A DNA stretch of 64,000 nt from Parashewanella spongiae (GTDB taxonomy: Bacteria; Pseudomonadota; Gammaproteobacteria; Enterobacterales; Shewanellaceae): positions 2,666,001 through 2,730,000 of the forward strand of contig NZ_CP037952.1 of the NCBI RefSeq assembly GCF_004358345.1. Reading direction: 5' to 3'. The notes under the pieces are model-generated. The model did no database searches. It worked only from the letters and a program-made list of their open reading frames with translations, and had not been told where the DNA came from. How positions within the stretch are numbered: the first letter of the stretch is position 1; every line of letters begins with the position of its first letter. A program made the translations under genes and the position numbers. Shown one piece after another: positions 1-8,836 of this stretch.

Positions 1-353
1 CCATAGCTAGGCCCAAAATAGGAAATACTATCAATGCTTGGTTGGCAAAAACTGCGTATTAATAATTCAATTGCCTCATCAGCACCACGACAACACAGTA
101 ATTGATCGGCTTCAACATTAGCATAAGCAGCATAAGCTTCTATAAGTTGTTGCGGCTGTGGCTCAGGATAGCGGTTAATGCCATTTAAATCGATTGTGTT
201 CGTTGCGAAGTTACTAAAAGGAGATTCATTAGCGTTAATCCAGATGTTTCCTTCACCACCAATGCGTCTAGCGCTTTGATAAGTCGAAATGTCCTTAATG
301 TCATCTCGAAATAAGTCTTCTGCTAATTGTTTTTTACTATTAGATTCTGGCAT
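1..353 (-). CDS. hisC: Histidinol-phosphate aminotransferase HisC (N-terminal part, cut by window edge)
   Basis: PLP-dependent transaminase of histidine biosynthesis, converting imidazole-acetol phosphate to histidinol phosphate in the cytoplasm. Only about the first 117 residues are in the window. The reading runs from MPESNSKKQL through the family's NANESPFSN segment and the NRYPEPQPQQLI motif, both typical of HisC N-termini. The ATG at 351-353 directly follows the hisD stop codon (TAA, 354-356), so the two genes are translationally coupled in a hisG-hisD-hisC operon. The C-terminal part with the PLP lysine lies outside the window. Confidence 0.93.
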   Translation of the reverse strand, partial: MPESNSKKQLAEDLFRDDIKDISTYQSARRIGGEGNIWINANESPFSNFATNTIDLNGINRYPEPQPQQLIEAYAAYANVEADQLLCCRGADEAIELLIRSFCQPSIDSISYFGPSY

Positions 354-1655
354 TTACCTATTCTCCTCGATGAAACGTTTTCTAACTTCAATTGCATTAG
401 CATGTCCGTCTAATTGCTCATTCATCGCGAGAGTGATTACAGAGTTGCTTAAACTCATTAAGGCATCAGAAGTCAGTGATTGAACAGTAAATTTTCTCTG
501 AAAATCCGAGAGAGTAAGGCTTGATACCGAACGTGAATAACCATAAGTTGGCAAAACATGATTGGTACCACTCGCATAGTCGCCCACAGCTTCTGGGCTA
601 AATTTACCAAGAAAGACCGAACCTGCGGCTCTTACTTGTTTTAAATGCTCACGTGGTGATTCTGTTTGGATGATCAAATGCTCAGGTGCATAATGATTTG
701 ATAAATTAATGGCTTCTTTAATTGAATCAACAATAATCACTCGGCTATTGTATAATGCTTTTTTTGCAATTTTTTGTCGGCTTAAATTAGCTAATTGTGT
801 ATTAATTGAATCAACAACATCTAAAGCCAGTTTTTCTGAATGAGTAATAAGAATGGCTTGAGAATCCTCGCCATGTTCAGCTTGCGATAACAAATCTGCA
901 GCGATAAACGATGGGTTCGCATCTTCATCAGCGATAACCAATACCTCAGAAGGACCTGCTGGCATGTCTATCGTTGTGGTTATTTGGTCATCAAAAGCAA
1001 CGATACTTTTAGCAGCTGTTACGTATCGATTTCCCGGACCAAAAATTTTATCTACAGGCTTAATGGTGTTTGTCCCATAAGCAAGCGCAGCGATGGCTTG
1101 CACTCCACCTATTTGATAAATCTCATTAATGCCGCAAACATTAGCAATGTGTAGTATTGCAGGATGAATCGGAGGAGGGCTCATCAATACTATTCTTTCA
1201 CATTTTGCTATATGTGCTGGAATCGCCAACATTAATGCTGTTGAAATGAGTGGTGCGCTTCCACTTGGAATATATAAACCTACAGAGTTTATCGCTTCTG
1301 TGCGCAGTTCACAGCTAATGCCTGTTTGTGTTTCTAATTTGATAGACTGTTGAAGCTGCGCAGTATGAAAGGTGTTGATATTTGAGTAAGCAACTTGAAT
1401 AGCATCAATTAGGTTGTTATCAAGCAAACGACTGGCATTTTTCAATTCATCATTACAAACTTTGAAGTTTTCGATATCGAGGTTATCGTATTTTTTTGTC
1501 AGCTCGTTAACGGCTTTGTCACCATTCTTTTTGACAATATCAACAAGCTGTTGAACTTGAGTCGATACATCTGTATCCATTACTAAGTCGGCTCGTGAGA
1601 GTGCTTTGAGCTGTTCTGATGCTGTCAATTTGCTCCAACGAAGGATATCCATCAT
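354..1655 (-). CDS. hisD: Histidinol dehydrogenase HisD
   Basis: Zinc- and NAD-dependent enzyme that oxidises histidinol to histidine in two steps, the last reactions of the pathway. The 433-residue product has the usual family length. Recognisable blocks include the glycine-rich GPGNRYVTAAK region, the DMPAGPSEVLV block and the YAPEHL segment with metal/substrate ligands. The open frame extends upstream into hisG, but the start MMDILRW at 1655 has a GGAG ribosome site and leaves a 5-base gap after hisG, so it is preferred over the earlier in-frame codon at 1739. Second gene of the attenuated his operon. Confidence 0.95.
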   Translation of the reverse strand: MMDILRWSKLTASEQLKALSRADLVMDTDVSTQVQQLVDIVKKNGDKAVNELTKKYDNLDIENFKVCNDELKNASRLLDNNLIDAIQVAYSNINTFHTAQLQQSIKLETQTGISCELRTEAINSVGLYIPSGSAPLISTALMLAIPAHIAKCERIVLMSPPPIHPAILHIANVCGINEIYQIGGVQAIAALAYGTNTIKPVDKIFGPGNRYVTAAKSIVAFDDQITTTIDMPAGPSEVLVIADEDANPSFIAADLLSQAEHGEDSQAILITHSEKLALDVVDSINTQLANLSRQKIAKKALYNSRVIIVDSIKEAINLSNHYAPEHLIIQTESPREHLKQVRAAGSVFLGKFSPEAVGDYASGTNHVLPTYGYSRSVSSLTLSDFQRKFTVQSLTSDALMSLSNSVITLAMNEQLDGHANAIEVRKRFIEENR

Positions 1656-1660
1656 TTTGT

Positions 1661-2566
1661 TCACTCCATCATTTTTTCGATGGGGAGAATAAGTATAGAG
1701 CTCGCTCCCAGTTGCTTGAGTTGCTCCATAGTGTCCCAAAAGACATCTTCACGGCTAACAGCGTGAATGGCGACCATATTTCCTATATCACCTGAACTAC
1801 TTAAGGGTAAGATAGTTGGGTTTTCAGCTCCCGGTAATAAGTTTATTACTGACTGAATATTATCTTTAGGTGCGTGAAGCATAATGTACTTACTTTCTTT
1901 TGCTTGAATAACACCATTTACCCGAGACATGATGGTGTCTATAAGTAATTGCTTTTCATCGGGTTGTGTAGCAGGGGATTGAATGATGCAAGCTTTTGAC
2001 TTAAAAATTATTTCTGTTTCTTTTAAACCATTAGCTTCTAAAGTAGCACCTGTTGAAACTAAGTCACAAATAGCATCTGCAAGCCCAGCTCTTGGTGCGA
2101 CTTCTACCGATCCTTTTAAAATACAATCTTGATAAGCAATGTCTTTGTTTTGCATAAACTGCTTGAGTAAATTGGGATAAGTTGTAGCAATACGGAGATT
2201 TGATAAAGAATTGGGTTGTTGATAATCAAACTCCGCAGGAACCGCGAGCGAAAGCCGACAATAACCGAAATCTAATTGGCGGATTTTAGTATAACTCGCT
2301 GGTTTATTGTAAATCTGTCTCTCTAGTTGCTCTTCGACTAAAACATTTTCACCTACGATACCAATATCCACGACACCATCCATCACTAATCCGGGAATAT
2401 CATCATCACGAACACGTAGAATATCAATAGGCAGATTGTCTGAATGAACAATCAAACGCTGCTCATTAATGTTGAACTTTATCCCGCAGGTTTTGAGTAA
2501 TTTTTGGGATTCGATTGCTAGTCGACCTGATTTTTGTAGTGCAACTCTAAGTCTATTCGATGTCAT
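1661..2566 (-). CDS. hisG: ATP phosphoribosyltransferase HisG (long form)
   Basis: Catalyses the first and feedback-inhibited step of histidine synthesis, joining ATP and PRPP. At 301 residues it is the long, self-sufficient HisG form with the C-terminal ACT-like regulatory domain, so no HisZ partner is needed. The N-terminus ([12 protein letters not shown]) and the central block ending in [18 protein letters not shown] match the family. It is the first structural gene after the leader peptide and attenuator at 2629-2764, so transcription is expected to respond to charged tRNA-His. Start ATG at 2564-2566. Confidence 0.96.
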   Translation of the reverse strand: MTSNRLRVALQKSGRLAIESQKLLKTCGIKFNINEQRLIVHSDNLPIDILRVRDDDIPGLVMDGVVDIGIVGENVLVEEQLERQIYNKPASYTKIRQLDFGYCRLSLAVPAEFDYQQPNSLSNLRIATTYPNLLKQFMQNKDIAYQDCILKGSVEVAPRAGLADAICDLVSTGATLEANGLKETEIIFKSKACIIQSPATQPDEKQLLIDTIMSRVNGVIQAKESKYIMLHAPKDNIQSVINLLPGAENPTILPLSSSGDIGNMVAIHAVSREDVFWDTMEQLKQLGASSILILPIEKMME

Positions 2567-2628
2567 GGATGTGTCCTGTTAATTTGAAACGCTAAAGCCT
2601 AAATAAATAATTTTGCTCTGAAACTAAA

Positions 2629-2654
2629 AAACCCCTGAATTCCTTCAGGGGTTT
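2629..2654 (-). terminator. his operon attenuator terminator
   Basis: An 11-bp perfect inverted repeat (AAACCCCTGAA / TTCAGGGGTTT) with a 4-base loop. On the minus strand it is followed by a run of T (A-run 2625-2630 on the plus strand). It lies between the His-rich leader peptide and hisG, the place expected for the attenuator. A second inverted repeat around CCGAAGGACGATTCCTTCTGG (2680-2700) could serve as pause or antiterminator arms. Confidence 0.92.
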
Positions 2655-2713
2655 GTTTTCAACTTAAACAGTCCACCAGAAGGAATCGTCCTTCGGCAGA
2701 GTACAACCGAAGA

Positions 2714-2764
2714 CTAATTCATATGATGATGATGCTGATGAGTAGTGTTAAGTTGTACTTTCAT
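2714..2764 (-). CDS. hisL: his operon leader peptide HisL
   Basis: A 16-codon reading frame encodes MKVQLNTTHQHHHHMN, with five histidines, four of them consecutive. This is the signature of a ribosome-mediated his attenuator: stalling at His codons when tRNA-His is uncharged prevents formation of the terminator at 2629-2654. It is too short for ordinary gene finders. The N-terminal MKVQ/TTHQHHHH pattern resembles the leader peptides of enteric and Shewanella his operons. No other function is expected for the peptide. Confidence 0.93.
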   Translation of the reverse strand: MKVQLNTTHQHHHHMN

Positions 2765-2926
2765 GTTTTTGCCTTGTTGATAAGTTTTATTCAATTTGAT
2801 TACTTTTTAGTCTTACTGATTTTAAATATTTATGCAAGATAAAAAATGAAAAAAATATATTAGTTTATGAAATAAAGCCAATGTTTAATAATAGGTAGAT
2901 AACACTTCTCTATTTTTAGATATTTA

Positions 2927-4864
2927 ATGAAAAATTTGATTGGTCAAGTAGTAGAAATTTTTACGGAAAACGGCTCTCTTTCAAAAGGGCTAAAGCACTT
3001 TAAATTTCGATCAGGTCAACGTGACATGGCTGAATTAGTCGCCGAAAGTATTTCTAAAAAGCACAAGCTAGTCATCGAGGCCGGTACAGGTATTGGTAAG
3101 AGTTATGCGTATTTAATACCAGCCGTGCTGAGCGGGAAAAAAGTCATTATTAGTACTGCAACCAAAAACTTACAAAAACAATTATTTGATAAAGATTTAC
3201 CGTTTACGAAAAAATTCCTTAATAAAGATATTAAAGTTGCCATTTTAAAAGGTATTAGTAACTATCTTTGTCATTTTAAATTAGAGCAAGAAATAACCGA
3301 AACGACTTGTCATTCAGAATCTGTGCTTGACGAATTTCTACGGATAAAACAATGGTCTCTCCATACAATTGATGGAGATTTAGATAATTTATCGACTGTG
3401 TCAGAACAATCGATTGCAATCGAAAAAGTGAGAACTAATCTATATGATTGTATTGGTGAACATTGTCATTATTATCAAAATTGCTTTAGTCGGAAAGCTA
3501 AAACTAAAGCTGAAGAATCTAATATCTTAATCACCAATCATCATCTTTTATTTTCAAAGGTTCAATCTAATTTTTTAAGTGGCAGCGGGGTAATTGGTGA
3601 AGCTGAAGTTGTTATTTTTGATGAAGCACATTCGCTGCCAGAGACAATAAGCGTAATGTGTGGAGAGCGTATATCAGAGAAACAAATAGACACAGTGATT
3701 ACGAACTTATTTGATTGTTATCGTGAGCATATTGGTGATAGCCAAATTTTCGAACAAGCCTTAGCTAAAATGAATTTATCCTACATGCATTGGAAAAAGT
3801 GTTTCATGTCCAATTACAGCGGGAAAGTGATAGTAAATTCAGTGCTGACACACAAAGAACGCGCGGTATTACTCTGGGAATGGGTTGATAACTGTACCAA
3901 GTTTATTGGCATATTACGCTCATTATCGGGGAGATCAGAAGAGTTTGATATTCGCATATCATCAGCCGTGATATTACTCGAAAGTTTAGTCAGCGTGCTG
4001 AAAAGTTCTGATGCCGAGATTGTGAATTTTTTTGATAACACTAATAATTTTGTAACATTTAATAGCGCTTTACTGTCAGTTAAGGGAAAGTTTAAGCAAT
4101 ACTTTAATGAAGGAGTGAGTTGTATTTTTACATCCGCAACACTCTCATATAATAAGAGTTTAGATGAATTTTCTTCACGTTTAGGCTTGTCATCATGTAA
4201 AAGTACAATTATTGAAAGTCCATTCAATTTTTTTGCTCAAACTATGTTATATGTCCCAAGGTACAATAATGAATACACTCATAAACGAGAGAACTCCACT
4301 CAAATAACTTCCAACGCATTGCTTGGTATTTGCATTGAACTTATAAAGATTAATCAAGGAAGAACTTTTATTCTCTGTACGAGTCATAACACCGTTAAGC
4401 ATCTTGCATCCTTGCTAAGGAATAAAATAGAGTTCCCTTTGTTGGTGCAAGGGCAAGCAGGAAAAGACACACTGTTAAGTAAATATAAAGTGTTAGGGAA
4501 CGCAGTTTTAATTGGCACTTATAGTTTCTGGGAAGGTGTTGATATAAAAGGCCGTTTACTCAGCAATATTATCATTGAAAAATTACCTTTCGCTTCACCG
4601 GAAGAGTTTTTTACAAAATTCAGATCAGCCAGAGCTGCTGAAAATGGTGAAGATCCTTTCATAGAAACGGTATTACCTCAAGCCACTCTAAAACTAAAAC
4701 AAGGTATTGGGCGTTTAATTCGTCATGAAAACGATAAAGGGCTCATAACGATATTTGATGAGAGAATTGTGACTCACGATTATGGTAAAAATTTCTTACT
4801 GTCCATTCCTGAAATGAACAAAACACGATCCCATTCCCGAGCGATCGAATTTTTAGGCAAATAA
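2927..4864 (+). CDS. yoaA: ATP-dependent DNA helicase, YoaA/DinG family (XPD-like)
   Basis: Superfamily 2 helicase with an iron-sulfur cluster, thought to act on stalled or damaged replication intermediates. Visible motifs are Walker A EAGTGIGKSY (residues 51-60), the DEAH box at 232-235, and four cysteines at 115, 175, 180 and 186 between them that fit the 4Fe-4S site of the XPD/DinG group. The C-terminal helicase block contains GQGIGRLIRHENDKG-like residues. Length 645 is normal for YoaA and shorter than DinG. It sits immediately upstream of tsaB in the same direction, the arrangement known for E. coli yoaA-tsaB. Confidence 0.9.
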   Translation: MKNLIGQVVEIFTENGSLSKGLKHFKFRSGQRDMAELVAESISKKHKLVIEAGTGIGKSYAYLIPAVLSGKKVIISTATKNLQKQLFDKDLPFTKKFLNKDIKVAILKGISNYLCHFKLEQEITETTCHSESVLDEFLRIKQWSLHTIDGDLDNLSTVSEQSIAIEKVRTNLYDCIGEHCHYYQNCFSRKAKTKAEESNILITNHHLLFSKVQSNFLSGSGVIGEAEVVIFDEAHSLPETISVMCGERISEKQIDTVITNLFDCYREHIGDSQIFEQALAKMNLSYMHWKKCFMSNYSGKVIVNSVLTHKERAVLLWEWVDNCTKFIGILRSLSGRSEEFDIRISSAVILLESLVSVLKSSDAEIVNFFDNTNNFVTFNSALLSVKGKFKQYFNEGVSCIFTSATLSYNKSLDEFSSRLGLSSCKSTIIESPFNFFAQTMLYVPRYNNEYTHKRENSTQITSNALLGICIELIKINQGRTFILCTSHNTVKHLASLLRNKIEFPLLVQGQAGKDTLLSKYKVLGNAVLIGTYSFWEGVDIKGRLLSNIIIEKLPFASPEEFFTKFRSARAAENGEDPFIETVLPQATLKLKQGIGRLIRHENDKGLITIFDERIVTHDYGKNFLLSIPEMNKTRSHSRAIEFLGK

Positions 4865-5014
4865 AGGAGTTTTGTCGATAATTCACCCTGAACTTGAGAT
4901 AATTTAGCCTTAATCAACTACTCATAGAGTAAATCGTTAAGGTTTTTCGGTTAATTCGTATATAATTTTGAGCTTTCCGAACTTTTGTGAATCGCGAATA
5001 CCAGTGGTAATAAT

Positions 5015-5713
5015 ATGACGAATTTTGAAGCAACCCTGCTTGCTGTTGATACCTGTACAGAAGCCTGCTCTGTTGCGCTTACTGTTTATGGTAAGGTTTA
5101 TACTGAAGAAGTTGATGCTCCAAGAGAACATAGTCAAAGGTTATTGCCGATGATTGATACGCTCCTTACAAAAGCAGGTATCACAATAAAAGATGTTGAT
5201 GGAATTGTTTATGGCCGTGGTCCAGGAAGTTTCACAGGTATACGCATTTGTACCAGTATGGTACAAGGGCTAGCGCTCGGGCAAAATATTCCGGTTTACG
5301 GTGTTTCGACCCTAGATGCGATGGCTCAACAAGCGGCAGATGCTGGAGTTACTCAAATAATGACGGCGATTGATGCTCGAATGGGTGAAGTGTATTGGGC
5401 TCAATACTTAGTTAATAACAACGTTGTGAATAGAATAAGCGATGAGAACGTCAGTGCCCCAGATCAAATTGACTCAAAACTCAATAATAATCAAGAAGTC
5501 GTAGTTTGTGGAACAGGCTTTGACACCTATCCAGAGTTATTAAGTGTTTTTTCATTTGTCGCTGTAAACAATGAGTGTAAGTTTCCTAAAGCAGAAGCTA
5601 TGTTAAAACTGGCTATAGCTGCATGGAATAGCAATTTGTTTACAACAGTCGATGAATTGAAACCAGTTTACGTTAGAGATAAGGTGACTTGGAAGAAATT
5701 GCCTGGTCGATAA
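5015..5713 (+). CDS. tsaB: tRNA threonylcarbamoyladenosine biosynthesis protein TsaB
   Basis: Non-catalytic ASKHA-fold partner of TsaD in the complex that makes N6-threonylcarbamoyladenosine at position 37 of ANN-decoding tRNAs. The N-terminus LLAVDTCTEACSVAL, the HSQRLLPMID segment and GRGPGSFTGIRI are diagnostic. The 232-residue length is normal. It lies downstream of yoaA, with fadD and rnd further on in the same direction. ATG at 5015 puts the ORF start directly before the conserved N-terminal strand. Confidence 0.95.
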   Translation: MTNFEATLLAVDTCTEACSVALTVYGKVYTEEVDAPREHSQRLLPMIDTLLTKAGITIKDVDGIVYGRGPGSFTGIRICTSMVQGLALGQNIPVYGVSTLDAMAQQAADAGVTQIMTAIDARMGEVYWAQYLVNNNVVNRISDENVSAPDQIDSKLNNNQEVVVCGTGFDTYPELLSVFSFVAVNNECKFPKAEAMLKLAIAAWNSNLFTTVDELKPVYVRDKVTWKKLPGR

Positions 5714-5977
5714 TCCTAAGTATTACAGGGCAACCGCATGAGTGAGTGATATGCACAACTCCATGTAGTAATTTCACAATTCCCACAAAAGTGAGGATCT
5801 AGCGCTTTATTTGAACACCCAAAGTCACTGGATTCCTGTTTTACGGGAATGACGGGCTATGAAATCTAAGGCTTTACTGGATAAACATTCATGGGTTTAC
5901 ACTGACAAATATTAGTTGTTAGTTTTTTGTTGCGTTTAATTGTGTTCGTTAGCGAGTTTGTCTAATCTAAATAGTAA

Positions 5978-6294
5978 TACCAATTACAGTAATTAAATGC
6001 TCAACTCAGAGTTATGTATGTGCTCAAAGTGCAATCGAAATTGATGAAGACATAGTTGCTCTACGTCAAGACAATTTTGAGAAGTAATTTGAACACATAC
6101 AAGCTCCCAAAGGGCAAGGCTAAAGGGTTTCATTACTGCGTTACAAGCACTTGAATTATCCCGACAAAAGCACGAAGTGCGTTGAACGCCAGCTTTGTAT
6201 GGCGGCCGTTAGGGTATATAGTACTTCGAGCTTGTGCCTTGCACTGAAACCCTTTAGCTCTTGCTGAGTGAGAGATTAATTACTGTAATTGGTA
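5978..6294. repeat. MITE family 2, copy 1 (~317 bp)
   Basis: Gene-free stretch 5714-6330. Terminal inverted repeats begin TACCAATTACAGTAATTA and end with the reverse complement; the interior has no coding potential. The sequence is repeated in opposite orientation at 8323-8634, truncated at 21256-21502 and 33407-33489, as an end fragment at 38774-38800, and as a diverged relative at about 60233-60497. Such elements are non-autonomous; no matching transposase is in the window. The region 5790-5870 also carries a diverged fragment like MITE family 1. Confidence 0.85.
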
Positions 6295-6330
6295 TAAGAA
6301 TTAAACCTTTTAAAAAATGTAGGGATAGAC

Positions 6331-6642
6331 ATGAACACCATTTCACTATTGTCGTACTCACAAATACGCTCTAGTAATATGTTGACAGCCCCAAAGGCTA
6401 TCCCTTCAACGTTACAAGATTCAAAGCAAATAATTCAGGTTCAACCATCTGACGAAAAAATGCCAGCTATTGCTGATAATCGATCGGCTATGATTAGTAT
6501 TGAGCGATGGGAAAAAAGTACAATTCAGTTCGATTCACAGTCTCCTGAAAACAAAAAAGCAATTTCGGCATACTTAATTACTCAACATACAGTCGAAAGA
6601 GAGACTATACGCAATAGTATCGGTATTGATACTTACGCATAA
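6331..6642 (+). CDS. Small hypothetical protein (103 aa)
   Basis: Function not recognised. The product is polar, with no signal peptide or membrane segment, and contains a central Met-Ile-Ser-Ile-Glu-Arg-Trp-Glu stretch and a C-terminal helix-rich segment. The ATG follows an AGGGATAGAC ribosome site. It lies directly before the M50-type protease gene in the same direction (37-base gap), so the two may be cotranscribed. Codon use is like the neighbours, which suggests a real gene. Confidence 0.6.
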   Translation: MNTISLLSYSQIRSSNMLTAPKAIPSTLQDSKQIIQVQPSDEKMPAIADNRSAMISIERWEKSTIQFDSQSPENKKAISAYLITQHTVERETIRNSIGIDTYA

Positions 6643-6679
6643 CCCGAGTTTTAATCAAAGCATAAAATAGTAGAATGAT

Positions 6680-7339
6680 ATGACAATAACAAAAAGCATT
6701 TCTAGCTCAAATAGCACTTATTTCTGGTTGTACCTCATTGCTGCAGCAATATTAATGCAAATTCCAGTAGTAAACCTTCCTTTTGTATGGGCAGCGACTT
6801 TTTTCCACGAATTATCTCATGCTATCGCAGCAATATTGACGGGTGGTGAAGTCAGTCGGATACAACTATTTATTAACGGTGCTGGCTTATGCTTTAGTCT
6901 AGGTGGTATTGCCGTTGTTATTGCTTTCAGTGGCTATTTTGGTGCGCCTATTTTTGGGTTTCTTTTATACAAATTGTCAAAAGTTACTAGTAATACATAT
7001 AGTAAATACCTTTCAATCTCTATGCTGGCTATTATTTCTTTAGTGCTGATTCTATGGTCACGAGATCTTCTTACTATTTTGATTTTAATCGTGCTCGGCT
7101 TCTCTTTCTTTTTATCACTTAAATATTTAAATACTAAATGGTTAAAGTATTTCTTTAAGCTGTTCGGCATGAGTATTATGTTGAACGGTATTTCAAGTGT
7201 GGTGACATTACTTAATGTAGGTAGACAAGGTGATGCATACAGTTTGGCCCAAATGACATGGATTCCAGCATTAGTGTGGGTACTCATTTGGTGCGCAACA
7301 AACATTGCGATATTGTATTCTGCAAAAAAATACACTTGA
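6680..7339 (+). CDS. M50-type membrane metalloprotease-like protein
   Basis: Predicted multi-span membrane protein with the zinc motif HELSH at residues 43-47 inside or next to a hydrophobic segment, as in site-2-protease (M50) relatives. At 219 residues it has about five to six hydrophobic segments. The usual second motif with the third metal ligand (NxxPxxxxDG) is not evident, so it belongs to the short M50B-like group and catalytic activity is uncertain. It is followed after 18 bases by an alpha/beta hydrolase gene in the same direction. Substrate unknown. Confidence 0.75.
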   Translation: MTITKSISSSNSTYFWLYLIAAAILMQIPVVNLPFVWAATFFHELSHAIAAILTGGEVSRIQLFINGAGLCFSLGGIAVVIAFSGYFGAPIFGFLLYKLSKVTSNTYSKYLSISMLAIISLVLILWSRDLLTILILIVLGFSFFLSLKYLNTKWLKYFFKLFGMSIMLNGISSVVTLLNVGRQGDAYSLAQMTWIPALVWVLIWCATNIAILYSAKKYT

Positions 7340-7357
7340 TTTTAGTTGGTCAAAAAA

Positions 7358-8233
7358 ATGAGTAAACTGTGCTCTTCTGAAAATGTTTTAAATATTCAAC
7401 TTCCGCATATTAGGTTATCTGCTCGAAAGTGGGGAGATCCAAACAAACCAATTTTATTAGCGCTGCATGGCTGGTTAGATAATGCGAATAGTTTTGAACA
7501 AATGGCAGAGCTAATTAACGATCATCAAGTTATCGCTATTGATTGGCCCGGTCATGGTGACTCTCAACATCGACAAACCGGCTATCCTCTACATTTAATG
7601 GATTATGTATTTGATCTCGAATTACTGATTAGCCACTTTTCAGAAACTTTGAACATGAGAGTAGCAGGGTTAATTGGGCATTCTTTTGGAGGGATAATTG
7701 CGGCAATCTTTGCTTCACAATTTAGTCATCAAATAGATAAATTAATTTTAATCGAGTCAATAACACCGCTTTTCGAACCGGAATCACTGGCTGGATCAAG
7801 GTTACAGGAGAGCATTGAGCAACATAAGAAGCAATTGAGGCTTAGTAAAAATCAAAAATATTACTCATCTGTTCAAAATGTGGCAAAAGTAAGAGCTAAG
7901 GTTACAGATCTTGACTATCAGAATTGCGAGAGAATTGTGCATCGTAATTTGTTTAAAACAACGAGAGGTTATTGTTGGAAAACAGATCCTAAACTCATGC
8001 TAAGTTCGCCATGGCGTCTGAGTCTGGCTCAAGTAAGAAATATTGTGTCAAATATTTCAGTTCCTACTCTAATTATTGTTGGGAATAAAAGTGTTAGCTC
8101 TGATCAAAAGAAGCCAATAGAGTTAGATGAAATTTTTATATCCTATCAAGTAAAAACCTTATTAGGTGGTCATCACGTCCATATGGAAAATGTCGAAGCC
8201 ACAGCGTCAGCCATAAATGATTTCGTCAAATAA
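7358..8233 (+). CDS. Alpha/beta-fold hydrolase
   Basis: Cytoplasmic alpha/beta hydrolase of 291 residues from the ATG at 7358; the frame opens at a TTG four codons earlier. The oxyanion segment HGWLDN (37-42), the IDWPGHGDS block, and the nucleophile elbow GHSFGG with Ser109 are visible. The catalytic His is probably in the C-terminal GGHHVHME segment. It resembles the MhpC/YbfF-like esterases common in Shewanella, but the substrate cannot be told. It probably forms an operon with the upstream M50-type gene. Confidence 0.85.
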   Translation: MSKLCSSENVLNIQLPHIRLSARKWGDPNKPILLALHGWLDNANSFEQMAELINDHQVIAIDWPGHGDSQHRQTGYPLHLMDYVFDLELLISHFSETLNMRVAGLIGHSFGGIIAAIFASQFSHQIDKLILIESITPLFEPESLAGSRLQESIEQHKKQLRLSKNQKYYSSVQNVAKVRAKVTDLDYQNCERIVHRNLFKTTRGYCWKTDPKLMLSSPWRLSLAQVRNIVSNISVPTLIIVGNKSVSSDQKKPIELDEIFISYQVKTLLGGHHVHMENVEATASAINDFVK

Positions 8234-8322
8234 AAACTCCCATTACTCTTGAAGTTGATTTTTTGAGATAAATCGATATTAGAAAAGTTCTGATATGCCG
8301 TTTAAGAGATATAGATAACTTA

Positions 8323-8634
8323 TACCAATAACAGTAATCTCTCACTTAGCAAGAGATAAAGGCTTTTAAGTACAAGGTGCATGTTCGAAGTACTATATTC
8401 CCTCCGGCCGCCATACAAAACTGACGTTCAACGCACTTAGCGCTCATGTCGGGATAATTCAAAAACGTACAACGCAGTATTGGAAACCTGTAGCGGGCCC
8501 TTCGGGAGCTTGTATGCGCAAAAATTACTTCACAAAATTATCTCAACGTAGAAAAACTATGTTTTCATCAATTTCGTTTGTACTTTGTGCGCATACATAG
8601 CTCTGAGCTGAGCATTTAATTACTGTAATTGGTA
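8323..8634. repeat. MITE family 2, copy 2 (inverted relative to copy 1)
   Basis: Gene-free stretch 8234-8836. This 312-bp element shares ends and interior with 5978-6294 but in the opposite orientation, so the two copies form a large inverted pair around three genes. Its right end reads TTAATTACTGTAATTGGTA. Nothing else is evident before the fadD ribosome site. Confidence 0.85.
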
Positions 8635-8836
8635 TAAGTCAAAACACTTGATTTAAATGTGAGCGATACAGGGGAATAGTCTCTAGGATTCTCGTTTTAA
8701 TTATGTGATGATAATATTCAAAAATTCAAACAAGCGTATGATATCCTGTATCGTTTGACATATGAAAGCTTGATAAACGAAATTATTATATTAAACAGAA
8801 TAACACCTTCATTCATGGTGCAGTTAGGAGAACAAT

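Noticed and set aside
3814-4227. 137-residue minus-strand frame inside yoaA
   Set aside because: It is a shadow of the helicase gene, with no start signal or family match.
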